Shown one piece after another: positions 23,588 through 34,352 of a stretch of DNA of 64,000 nucleotides (its first letter is position 1; every line of letters starts with the position of its first letter). Position numbers and translations under genes: made by a program. The notes under the pieces were generated by a model, which saw only the letters and a program-made list of their open reading frames with translations, was not told where the DNA came from and made no database searches. Source of the DNA: Epiperipatus broadwayi (lineage: Eukaryota > Onychophora > Udeonychophora > Euonychophora > Peripatidae); the NCBI GenBank assembly GCA_028023455.1, contig JAQFVV010012477.1, positions 3,739,365 to 3,803,364 on the forward strand, in the 5' to 3' direction.

Positions 23588-26025
23588 AAAAAATATGGTG
23601 CATATATATATAAATGCACACACACATGAATCATCAGAATAATTATGGTTATTTACCAAAAATAATTTCAATTCTTTTGTTAATATAAAAAAGTAAACTC
23701 TAAATAAATCTGATATATTTTATATTAGATTATTTTAAAACATTGTAGAATTTATGCTTAAACTCAAAATAAAATTTCAATCTATTGTGATAACAAAATT
23801 TAAAAGTTGGGATTATTTAGATAAGACATATAATGAAATTAGTTAATATGAAATGGTAAAGAAATGTTCAATTTTAATTGATTAAAAACCTCATTTAACA
23901 ATTTTAATTAAAACTCTGGCTATTTTGAGATGATAATGTAGAAAATTATAAAAAAGTTGTGCAATAGAATGATAGAACAAATGGGTATAAAAGCTCCCCA
24001 AAATGTATTATTTCATAGATAAAATGCTCAAGCTAGATAAAAGCTATTCAGAAACCATTCATTAATTCATTCTAACCAGTTTATTCAAGGTTGATTTATT
24101 AGAAGCATTTCTTGATCATTAGTCTGAATTTTTCTATGCTATGTCAAGACACTTCATTCTGTGTGATAAGCCATGCTTTTTATCAGTTTTCTCAGCAAAA
24201 TCTTAGATACCAGCCAATGTTTCAGGACAATCAGCAGACTGTTAAAAAAAGATGAATCAGCCATATTTTTAGGATGTGTTTCAAAATATGCTGGGCTAGG
24301 CACCTCACCAAATTGAACTCCATGAATCTAAGTTGGAACTTCATCATCTAACATGTCATGAAATCATAATCTTTAGAAAGTTAAACTCCTAAGCCAACCT
24401 AAAAAGAAGCCTCTCAACTTACCACCTGGACAATTACAACTGGAAAATTACAGGAAGCTAAAGCAGCAATCTTGAAGGTCTTGGTGGTAATATCAACTTT
24501 TATATACATTCATATAAGCCAGGTTTATTCTAAGTGTTTTCCTTTTGCATGTGCACATTACTGCTTTATTGACCATAATATTAGATTTCAATTGTTTCTT
24601 TTCTTTTATTATTTTATGTATTTATTAAATATCATATATACATATAAGTTATGTATGGTTGTTTTACTGTTTTTATAGGGTATGCCCTAATTTAGAATGT
24701 ATTATGTTTTAAAAAATATATAACTCTGAAAGAAATTCACTTTTCCTGCATTAAGAGTTTTGATAGTTTTTTTTAAAAATAAAGTTCAATTATTATTGTA
24801 GAATAGTTTGATCCTTCTCCTTTTCTCTCTTAGAATATTTAAAATTAAGTTTTTTTCTCTTTTAATAAAACAAATTGGAAGATTAATCAGTCAGTAAAAT
24901 CTTTTAAAGAAAATTGTAAAAAGATTTAAAATAAATTTTTGCTTTTAATTAGCATTAATCAATTTATTTTCTATATCTGTCATTTCATTTTAGATTTACT
25001 AAACATTTATTGATTATATATAATATGCTATTATATAAAAAGTATTCATCTACTTGTATGTATTACTAAAATAAATCTGCATATAAGCCGATATTCTTTT
25101 AGAGGGCTTTTACTTTACTTTGCTGAGGTAATTAAGTCTCTACTCGGTCAATATTATTAAAATATTTCTTCTGGTCATTCGGACCATCTACTGTCTTCAT
25201 TATAGTTTATTTACCCAGGTGTGGCTTGGCTTTGGTATAGTCAGTACACTCTTTTGTTTGTTTGTTTTGCTATATATTGTCAAATTTTTCAAAGTCTCTG
25301 GCTGTGACATTTCAGTGAAACCCATATGCTTTTAATCTGGGCTACCAATTGTCGGATCATTGACTATCTTGTGTTTTGCATAGTAAGCTTAGCATTATCT
25401 TTTCATGTCTCCTTTATGTTTAATAGTCCTGTTTAGTTTAATATAATCATTAGGTGGTATTATATTACTGCCCACATGCATCTTTATTGTGCATATATGC
25501 ATAAGCATTAAAGAAGATAAATTGATTGCTTTATTTCTTTTTTATTAAAAGTGATCCACATATAGTATTCATCCTATTTTATAAAATACTGCTAAAAGAT
25601 CATTTAAATCTTCATGAAGTAATTGAATTGAAAAGTAATTTAACTGTCCAAGTACTCTCTTAAAATATTCATAAATTCAATATTAATTAATCTATTAATT
25701 TTTGATTTCTTAACTTTTCTTTTAATTTTAATAAACTTTATTACTGTTATATTTATTAAATTAATTTGGCTGGCATTTGTTTACTTTGTCTATCAATTGA
25801 TTAATATTCCAGAGTCTTGTACTCTAGGTTGAACTAGTGTCAGGGGTAGATAATTTATTTTATGTCTGGATCCACATCATCATTAGTGAATTGTGGGTCT
25901 CTCAAATAAACTTTTTAGGTTCATTAAGTAGGCCAATAGTGCCTTCAAGTGATGATGATCTTAAGACAGGTATGGATCTGATATATATATACACACATTA
26001 AAAGCAGTTACATCGATCCTGAAAT
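23588..26025. other. AT-rich DNA, two less AT-rich patches of unknown origin
   Basis: No gene recognised. 24,020-24,480 and 25,090-25,400 are visibly less AT-rich, and one or both may be eroded transposons, but their translations show no motif I recognise. GTTTGTTTGTTT occurs at about 25,256. Confidence 0.4.
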
Positions 26026-27560
26026 TTGATGTTATGTTCTCATTATACAAAGTCAGGGATCTCTCAGCAACTATGCCCAGAGAAACATGTTAGCCACTTT
26101 ATCTTTCCTTTCCATTTCCCACCCTAAGTTTTCCCATATCCTGCTCCATCTCATTTCCATAACATAATCTTTGTCAACTCCATGGCTTTTATATCTAAAT
26201 TCCTCTTATCTTTTCCCAAACTCAGCATAAAAATCAATAACCCACTTTTTGTATAATCACTTTCCTTACATTTATTCTTCCACAACTATATTATTTGTAT
26301 CCTTTGTATTTTCAGGCATTTACACTCAATTAACAGATGCCTAATATTTTCCATACCTTCCTTATGCAACTTGAAGACTAAATCACTCATGTTTTTCCAT
26401 TTACATGTATAATCCTCTGTTGCTAAAGAGCCTGTTCGAACCTTCCTTGCTATTATCATAAATTAACCTGCACCCAATATTCCATTTACTTCTATATATA
26501 TTTAAACTCTTTTCCTCTCCATACTAGTTCTCCATCTCTCCAACTCCTATTCTTTATTAATGCATCTATTCTTCTATCCCATTCCTTACCACTATAACAC
26601 TCAACAATTATCCTAACACAATCATCCCACCTTTTGTACAAGTATACTAACATAAATTCTTTATCCAAATCTTCTGCATACAGCATTATCTTTCTCACCC
26701 ATCTACCTATGCTTTATTCATAACTCAATTGCTTTATTCATAACTCAATTAAATATTATGTTGGCTATTCTTTTATTATCCATAAATTGCAATATACCAA
26801 ACATTTTCATTTTGCTTTTTGCATCCCTCATATAAAAACTTGACCATCCCATTATTCCTTGAATTGCCTCCTTTGCCATCCATACATCTGCATCTAATGC
26901 ATGTCATCCTACTTCTCTTTGTATTTTTTCCAAGTAATCTATTACTCCTTTATTAACACATAATGCATCATTACCATATGTTAACCCTGCTACTGCCACT
27001 CCTTTCCATACAATTTTAGCTACATCATATTTATTATATGAAAATACTGTTAATTTCTTTTCCCCCTTTCTTTTCTTTGTTTCAAGTATCAATTTTTTCA
27101 CCAAATCATCCAAGCAGTTTCTCTGATTATTTAATACAATTTTCAAATAGTTATATCTATTCAACACACTTAACTTCATATCCCCCAATAAAAATTCTTT
27201 TTCTCTTTCCCCAGTATTAATCATCATTACTTTTGAGTTTTCTTCACTAAACTTAATCTTCATCTCTTTACCCAATCTTGTGCATGTCCTCAGCATAACT
27301 CCCATATCTTTCCTTCTTTCTGCACACAAAAAGATATCATCTACAAATAAAAGACCTGATAATGTATATATATTCCTTTTCTGCCTATTAATGGTATCTC
27401 TATCCATCTTCTTAATTTTTCTATTGCTCTCTCCATCTCTCTTAAACATAATAAAAACAAAATAGGTGACATAGGACATTCTTGCTTTAATAGCACCTCA
27501 TTTTTAACTTTAACTGATTCTATATTCTCTAATCGATATGTCTTTTTCGTTTCAAGTGCT
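26026..27560 (-). pseudogene. LINE (non-LTR retrotransposon), 5'-truncated, RT to 3' end
   Basis: Minus-strand reading gives, in order: VLLKQECPMSPILFLL at about 27,520-27,470 (RT block before the catalytic centre); LLFVDDIFLCAE at about 27,340 (FxDD catalytic box, with FVDD where YADD is usual); LNRYNYLKIVL ('Y.YLG' block) near 27,150; and WKGVAVAGLTYGNDAL near 26,990. Then come DVWMAKEAIQGIMGWSSF near 26,870 and RWDDCVRIIVE near 26,640. A Cys-rich end follows near 26,420-26,330 (C...C..., HLLIEC), typical of a LINE C-terminal zinc-binding motif. The longest open piece is 26,904-27,479; other parts carry stops and frame changes. A 20-bp word (GCTTTATTCATAACTCAATT) is tandemly doubled at 26,711-26,750. 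Upstream of 27,560 the homology stops, consistent with 5' truncation. A second 3' end lies at 52.3 kb. Confidence 0.75.
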
Positions 27561-28693
27561 GCACCCTATTTTAGATGTTGAACAGTAGATATAACATAAT
27601 ATTTGATTCCATTAAAATGGAACAAAAAATCCTATTTACTGCAATTTCACAGTGACAGATAAAAACTTAAGTTTCCTAGAAATCAACTTGTAATTTCTGA
27701 TGCTTTAATTTTATATAATCTCCTAAACATCCAAGGATCCTGATGACATTTGTTATTTTTAGTTTAGGATAGTTGTGGGATTATAGACTTAATTGATGCA
27801 AAAATTAAAATTTTATATCAAGCTTGAAATTCTTACTGCTTGTGCTTGAAAATTCCAATATTTTCCAGTGTAACTAATAATTCATGTAGTTTTAACCAGA
27901 GGAAGATAAGTGAATCAAACATTTGAAAGAAAATTATAGCTAATTGGAAATGAAAAAATCAATTTGCTTTAAATGTGAAAAACAACAATTTGTAGATAAA
28001 TACTATAAAAGATAATAGTTCTCAATGGATGTATTTTATCAACACTATGCTCAATGTTTGTACTTACTTGAATTATCAAAGAAAAAAAGGAACAACCTAA
28101 AGCCAGGGGTAATTGCTCTTATCAAATTAAATAAAAAAAAGCATAAACCTGAATGTAGATTTTATGAATTAATACAATGACGATCTGTGAATTTACAGTT
28201 TAATTACTGTTCACAAATATCTAAATGTATTTAAATAGACATTAATTAAAATTAAACAATTTAATCTACACTAGACCAGTTATGGAAAAATTGTGGTCTA
28301 GGTATCATATAAGACTTTTTATTACATAGCATTCTTAAGATTATAACAGCACAATAACTAGTTATATAAAATTTAAATGACTTTATATAATAATTTTATT
28401 TTGATATATTTTGTACTAAATATCATTGTTTGCAAATTGTTTGAATGATGTTTTCTAATTTATCATGAGGCTTATTAGTAAAAAAAAAAATCTATTCTTT
28501 TATTAGATAGTCCCACACTTTAATAGATGCCAAATTATGATGTGTCTCTGACAAAATTGCTATATAGCAAAAAATGTGATACAATGAAAAATAATTATTC
28601 ATAATAAATCAGATATGTTTTTCAATAAATGGAATTAATCATCAATTAAGTTTTGGATTCTTATAGAATCAATGGTTTAGATGACAATATACA
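27561..28693. other. AT-rich intergenic DNA, no gene seen
   Basis: No coding or repeat structure recognised. Confidence 0.55.
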
Positions 28694-28804
28694 TTTTTTT
28701 TTCATATGTTATGGCATTGGCCGGGACGCGAACCCACACCCGCTTGCAACCAACTACTTGCTTGCAAGGTGGGTGTGATGACCTCTTGGCCAACAATGCT
28801 TGAC
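28694..28804 (-). repeat. tRNA-derived SINE, head type 1, copy 1
   Basis: Minus-strand reading: GTTGGCCAAGAGGTCATCAC (A box), then a Cys/Leu-like stem region, GTGGGTTCGCGTCCC (B box), ATGCCATAACATATG and a poly-A of nine. A near-identical copy lies at 32,984-33,095. Head plus short unrelated tail plus poly-A is the layout of a short SINE. The parent tRNA is not certain; the A and B boxes look Leu/Ser-like. Confidence 0.8.
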
Positions 28805-28904
28805 ATTATTTCAAATAACTTTCAGCTAAAGTGCACAATGTGTATCAATACATCCATTAAACTTTCAAGAAAAAAATTTACTCTTCTAACAGGATTGCTG
28901 TAAT

Positions 28905-29640
28905 TGTGCTATTCTACAAGGAATAAAAACTTTTCTTCTCTAAATTCTTTGAATGTAAGGTCAGATCATGACACTGTTAAAATGAGCCCTAGTACCATTA
29001 TGGTAAGCAAGTTTTAAGAGCATTTATCTTTCATTGTTACAATGAGAAATTTCAATAATAGCAGGTACTAAATTAGATTTTACAGCAAATCCAACACTAT
29101 GCATTCTTTTTTTTTTACTGATTGGCCTGCCTTTCCAAAAAAATTGTATATATCCATTTTTTCTAATCAACTTCTGTGAGATAAGTTTCACTAAAGACAG
29201 TTATATCAATTTTGAACTTTAACACTCATTTAGCCACAAGTTCTATCTTTTCTTTTGGTCTTAAAGATTTTGTATCAAGTAAAGCTCAAACATTCCTTTT
29301 ATCTATATATAAAAAAAATCAAGTTTATATTTGTGATACTTACTTTTAGTACTAATACTGCCATGTACTATACTATTGATATAAATTTTTACTATTATTA
29401 TTTCCATCATGGAAATGAGTAATCTGCCAGGTGCAATAACCAAGCTATATTGTGAAAGGCAGGTTTTAGACTGACCAATCTTCATGGAAGGCAGGGGGTC
29501 CCTGAATACGATTCCTAAACATAAATCTTTGCCAGCTAAAACTTGTGTCTCATTTAAATCAAGTTCCAAAGTCACTCATTAGTGATTGCAATGCTTCAAA
29601 CCAAGATCACAATTAAGGATTATCAGCCTACTAAACTGTT
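28905..29640 (-). pseudogene. LINE endonuclease (exo-endo-phosphatase) relic, CFDP2-like
   Basis: On the minus strand from about 29,290, one frame reads NV*ALLDTKSLRPKEKIELV, then FKIDITVFSET (the conserved 'IDI..LSET' endonuclease block with catalytic Glu). After a frame change it reads YTIF/FWKGRPISKKKRMH and SVGFAVKSNLV (the 'GVGFA.K..L' block). This order and wording is that of the apurinic-type endonuclease at the N terminus of LINE polyproteins often annotated as 'craniofacial development protein 2-like'. Upstream, an open stretch at 29,303-29,575 with IGQSKTCLSQYSLVIAPGRL is probably the 5' part of the same element. There are several stops, so it is dead. It could belong to the same family as the RT at 26-27.5 kb, but the two are not contiguous. 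Confidence 0.7.
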
Positions 29641-30068
29641 CCTATCATTGCGTTGTTAATTCTTGAGGGCTTGAACTAAAAAATAAAGGAAAAAGAAATA
29701 TGTAGTTATATATTTTATGTTTATTATAATATTTAAATTATGGGTAACTTTATGTTGTGATAATGATTCAATAATGATTGAATGTTTATTTCTAATCTTT
29801 TGACTGTCCAGAAATATTTAATTTTACTTACTGAACTTAAATGTGTTGTTTATGCTAGTTGCTTTTAATTATCTATAAATATCCAAAATCTATAAATAGT
29901 ACTGAATCCTAATGGTATACATATAAAAACTAACAAAATTGGGCCAATAATTATATAAATTAATTATACTTATTTCTATTTGCAATTTATTGTAGCCACC
30001 AATTTCAACATCATTCAATTCTTATATAAATTAAAATACCAGCTGATATTTTTTTTTTGTATTTTGAT
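29641..30068. other. AT-rich intergenic DNA, no gene seen
   Basis: Nothing recognised. Confidence 0.5.
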
Positions 30069-30310
30069 ATTGCTTATAATAACTTCTTTCATATACACTT
30101 CACTGCAAACAAATTTTCTTAAAAAACTTCTTTATTTTCCTTACAGTTTTGATTGTCCAACAGTCTTCATCAGAGTTTTATTGAATCTCCTCTGCTTTAA
30201 AAGTCTGATGAAGACTGCTTCCCAGTTGAAATTGTAAGAAAAATAAAAAAGTTTTTTTAAGAAAATTTGTTTGCATTGAAGTGTATATGAAAGAAGTTAT
30301 TATAAGCAAT
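30069..30310. mobile_element. foldback element with ~108-bp near-identical arms
   Basis: Left arm 30,069-30,177 and right arm 30,203-30,310 are reverse complements with only a few mismatches and one indel. Shared words are ATTGCTTATAATAACTTCTT, CATATACACTTCA.TGC and CAGTCTTCATCAGA. The loop is about 25 bp. It is followed directly by a (TA)n tract. No target duplication seen. Confidence 0.85.
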
Positions 30311-30315
30311 AGCGT

Positions 30316-30316
30316 C

Positions 30317-30382
<66 letters not shown>
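30316..30382 (+). repeat. (TA)n microsatellite with one interruption
   Basis: Alternating TA broken once by TTTATA in the middle. Confidence 0.93.
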
Positions 30383-30385
30383 GAA

Positions 30386-31226
30386 GATATGCAAAGAAAA
30401 TAAAAGAGAAGAATAAGAGTATATACTTGTATTATGATACTTCACACCAGTGTATTTGCTCTGGTTAAAATAAAATCTTACAAAACATACTGTTAATAAT
30501 TAAATATACTGGAATTAATTCTATTATAAATAAAATTGATAAACATAGTTAAATAAATTTTTTGTTATAGCTTTACGTTGGAAGTGTGAAAGCATGATTT
30601 AATATTATTATATTGGACAAATGTAAAGTATAAATATACAGGTTATTACTTAAATAAAAAATATAAATATTCTATCTATGTGTCATATTTTAAACTACAA
30701 TGACACATTCTAACTTTTAGACCAACTTCAATTTACTTTTAACCAAAAACTATTTTAGTACTTAATCCTTAAATAAAATTACCAAATATTATGAATATTA
30801 TTAGTAATTTACTTTTATTTTAGAGGCATTATCTGTAAGCAATGTTAATGCACTGAATTGTGTATGTCCAGACAAAGATTTAACTATACAATAATAAAAC
30901 TATATGTTCCACAAGTGTTTATTGACATGGCATTAATAAATAATATGACAACTTTTACACTCTGGGATTGATTTTTTCATATAGTAATATTAAAGTGTGA
31001 CTTTCTGAAGAAAGTTCTAAATCTGGCTAGAAAATTTCAACTATCTAGAATTATTCACAACTTTGGCTCAGATTCATATCCCAGAGAAGTGAGTTTGATG
31101 AGAAGGTGCATTAACCACACACACCATATAATCTTTCATAATATTAATTTATATATTTATAATTATTGCATTGTAATGGGAAAACTGAATAATTCATTAT
31201 CTTTCAAAAACATTTTGACACTATGT
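30386..31226. other. AT-rich intergenic DNA, no gene seen
   Basis: Nothing recognised. Confidence 0.5.
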
Positions 31227-31227
31227 C

Positions 31228-31258
<31 letters not shown>

Positions 31259-31283
31259 ATATATATATATAGATGAATCTTCA

Positions 31284-31327
<44 letters not shown>

Positions 31328-31339
31328 TGAAGATTCATC
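31227..31339. repeat. two (TA)n tracts, the second in a perfect hairpin
   Basis: A first (TA)n at 31,227-31,270 is followed by GATGAATCTTCATGATATA, a second TA tract and the exact reverse complement ending at 31,339. The stem outside the TA run is about 15 bp. Confidence 0.9.
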
Positions 31340-32329
31340 AGATTACAGATTGGAAGTTTTCCTTATAAAAGGTATGTTGTTCAATGCACTTATTCATAAA
31401 CAAAAGGTGGATTTATATGGTTTAATAGTTATTGGATCACAGGTCAACTTTGTCTTTTCCAGAACTCCAATTTCACTCACTCTATTGGGCAATGATATAT
31501 TTGATTACCTTTACTTTTTTAAACGATTATTATTTTTTTTTAATTTCATGACACTTTTGCGTTTGAAAGATAATAGTAATAATGATAATATTTGAAATTT
31601 ACTAAAATAAAGTTAATTCTAAAGGTAGAAATCTAAAGTCAACATTAGAAAGTATAATGTATGTTTTTGTACCTTAGAATTACATTTACTTTAGCGAATT
31701 TAAATGTCATCATTATTACTATTATCTTTTAAATGCAAATATAACATCAAAGTTTGAAAAAAGGAAATATTTTAATGGCTTTCAAGATTCAGCTTTGTCT
31801 GCCTTAAAACTATCCTAGGTAAAATTATGATAGCATTTCTTTGAAGAATTGAAAAAGGGAAAAAAATGCTTAATTTCACCTCTTAATGAAATTAAATTAC
31901 TACAATCTTGAAACAAGATTAAATGATTAACAGAAAGCACTAAACTTAACTTTCATCTTAATTTGTATTTTTATTCTTTTTTACCAAAGGTGGTATTAAA
32001 AAATATATGTATGAGTATGATATATATATGTATGCGTTTATGTAAACTCTGTTTTCTGCCTAAAGGTAGGTAATGTAAATTGGCAGTAACCAAGAAATAA
32101 CACTTAATTATTATCTATGTAGGTTTGACATTATTTTCTATCTTCTTAACACAATAAAATATTGTGTTTTTCTGAAGGCTTATGATGATGCTATTTTTCA
32201 TTATCTAGTATTAAGTATTGATCTTTAGAAAAAAATAACTTTATTTAAATTTTCCAATTACATTCAACTATTAGTAAAAACACACATGTTAGTATATGCA
32301 CAATGTTTCCAGAGATATTATTTTCCTCT
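31340..32329. other. AT-rich intergenic DNA, no gene seen
   Basis: Nothing beyond short A/T runs recognised. Confidence 0.5.
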
Positions 32330-32455
32330 ATTCTTCAAGCACTGCTGGCCTGAGTAGTGACAGTATTAGTATGGTAATTGAGCCTGGACCCTTAGATTCT
32401 CGAGTATTGAATTTTAAAGTAATACTCTAACCAACTGAACCTTTGGGCCTGAAGT
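32330..32455 (-). repeat. tRNA-Lys-like SINE copy
   Basis: Minus strand: GGTTCAGTTGGTTAGAGTAT (A box region), ACTTTAAAAT (anticodon-loop region), GAATCTAAGGGTCCAGGCTC (compare tRNA-Lys '...AATCTGAGGGTCCAGGGTTC'). A non-tRNA tail, CATACTAATACTGTCACTAC, follows and is shared with the copies at 8.9-9.0 kb. Boxes are mutated, so it is not a functional tRNA. Confidence 0.65.
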
Positions 32456-32875
32456 TTAATGCTACATTATAAACCTTATATACTGAGATAAATATTTATG
32501 AAAATGTTAAATCCAGAACTGGTTAGAGGAGGAAGGTGATTTAAATATACTATCATCTAATAATGATTGGTTATTGAAACTTAATATTGATGACAATAAA
32601 GACAATAACTATTCTTGAATATATGTGTAATAAAATATTGCAACCTTAAATAATATATAAAATTAAAATTTTAATGACAAATGAAATTGATTACTATTAA
32701 TACCTATATATGCTTTTAATTGCAAAATAATAATTATTTTTGAAAAATGCTTTATAAAATTCAATTTATTTTAATATTTGTGCTGCTAATTGGTTTAATC
32801 GGTAGCGTAATGAATTTTAAATCTTAATAATTTAGAAATTTATTAGGTTGTAATACTATATATATATATATATAT

Positions 32876-33490
32876 AGCCATTAGAAAACAGTCAACACAG
32901 ACAATCCCAATATAAATAGCAATCTACAATCTCAAAATGTTGTCAAGATAACCCCCTTTTAAGAATAAAGGTGAAATCCTATCTTTTTTTTTTCATATGT
33001 CATAGCATCGGCTGGGACGCGAACCCACACCCGTCTGCAACCAACTAATTGCTTGCAAGGCGGGTGCGATGACCTCTCGGCTAACAATGCTTGACAAATC
33101 CCATCTTTATTTATGGTTTAATATTTTCTGTAGACACTAAAGATTGCAACATGACCATAGAGATTAAAATTATTGATAAACCCATTTAGCCTCAAGCATT
33201 ATTACACTTATTATTTAAGTAATACTTTTGTTACAATTTGAAAATTATAATTGCAGTTTGTAATGTTATAATTGACTATTTATTAGATTGCATTCAGAAT
33301 AGATGATATTTACCTGTTTAAGGAAGCTTATTTAATTTTCTTTGTATCAATAATTTTAATCTCAGGATCAAATTGTCTCTAGAAATATATTGGATGATAA
33401 AAGAAGGTTACCTTGACAACATTTTGAGATTATTGATTGTTATTTATATTGGGATTGTCTAAGTGTTGGACACTTTCCAATGGTTATTTA
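32876..33490. mobile_element. inverted-repeat element (~600 bp) carrying an inserted SINE
   Basis: The left arm (32,876-32,960) and right arm (33,405-33,490) are reverse complements with scattered mismatches. Shared words are GACAATCCCAATATAAATA and ATCTCAAAATGTTGTCAAG. A further inner match (GAGATTAAAATTATTGATA near 33,160 and its complement near 33,350) suggests arms originally longer than 200 bp. The SINE at 32,984-33,095 interrupts the left arm. No ORF. Confidence 0.75.
32974..33108 (-). repeat. tRNA-derived SINE, head type 1, copy 2, with target duplication
   Basis: The SINE body is 32,984-33,095: minus-strand A box TTAGCCGAGAGGTCATCG, B box GTGGGTTCGCGTCCC, tail ATGACATATG and poly-A of about ten. 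It is flanked by AAATCC(T/C)ATCTTT at 32,974 and 33,096-33,108, a 13-bp target duplication with one mismatch. This shows it moved by retroposition. Confidence 0.85.
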
Positions 33491-34260
33491 TAAACTTATT
33501 TATCATTTAGCATCATTATATATATATATATATATATTATAAATTCTAATATTATCATGGATAAATGATGAATTCATAATATTATGTTCTAATATATTAT
33601 TTATTTAATTTTAAAACATTGCAGTTATTAGTTAGGATAACTTCTTGCCATGCCAAAGAATTATTGAAGTTTAGCATTGATCAATCAGATTTTTTTTTAT
33701 CCTTATGATATTTTTCTCTGTATAGTGAAAACAAACTGAAATTCGTACTCGCTGGCATTAGTTTTGTGGGTAATGTTTTATTGACTTCATTGTTTGTCAT
33801 TGAAAGACCCTTTTTAATGCATACTGTTCGAAAATTGTTTGATCTATTATATTTATAATACATCACAAAATATTAAAACAAAAACTTTTTGATATTCCAC
33901 TTTTTTTGTATTTCATTTATTGCTTAAATAATATTTTTTTTTTCACTAACCAAAAAAAAAGTGTTTTTTTTTTTTAATACTATATATTTACTAATAAATA
34001 GAAAAGTATAACAGAATATTATGTCTGTTTTTTAATAAGTTCCTATAAATTTACAACTTGTATATTACTGCCAATGATAGTCAAGTTTGATTCTTTGTTA
34101 TGAGATTTCTATTGTCTGATTAATTCTACAGTATTTTTGAGTAGAGAATTTAACATACATAAAATATCAATGATAAATGTTGGAGTAAAATGAAATTAAA
34201 AACAAATTAACTTGTTCCAAAAGTTGAAATTGTTTGATGAATATTAGTAAAAGTAGTCAA
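33491..34260. other. AT-rich intergenic DNA, no gene seen
   Basis: A short (TA)n at 33,518-33,537; nothing else recognised. Confidence 0.5.
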
Positions 34261-34352
34261 TGCATTGGTGGTCCAGTGGTTAGCATAGCTGCCTTCAAAG
34301 TAGCTGGCCCGGGTTCGCTTCCTGGTCAAGGCATTTGACATATGAAAAAAAA
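34261..34352 (+). repeat. tRNA-Glu-derived SINE, head type 2
   Basis: Plus-strand head matches tRNA-Glu: TGGTGGTCCAGTGGTTAGCA (acceptor/D arm, A box) and GGCCCGGGTTCGCTTCC (T arm, B box). The T stem CCGGG/CCTGG pairs, and so does an anticodon stem GCTGC/GTAGC with loop CTTCAAA. It lacks an exact Glu anticodon, so it is a SINE head rather than a working tRNA. The tail TTTGACATATG plus eight A matches the tail of the type 1 SINEs at 28.7 and 33.0 kb although the head is different. Confidence 0.75.

Noticed and set aside
34261-34352. Functional tRNA-Glu gene
   Set aside because: No exact Glu anticodon in the loop, mismatched acceptor stem, and a SINE tail with poly-A follows.
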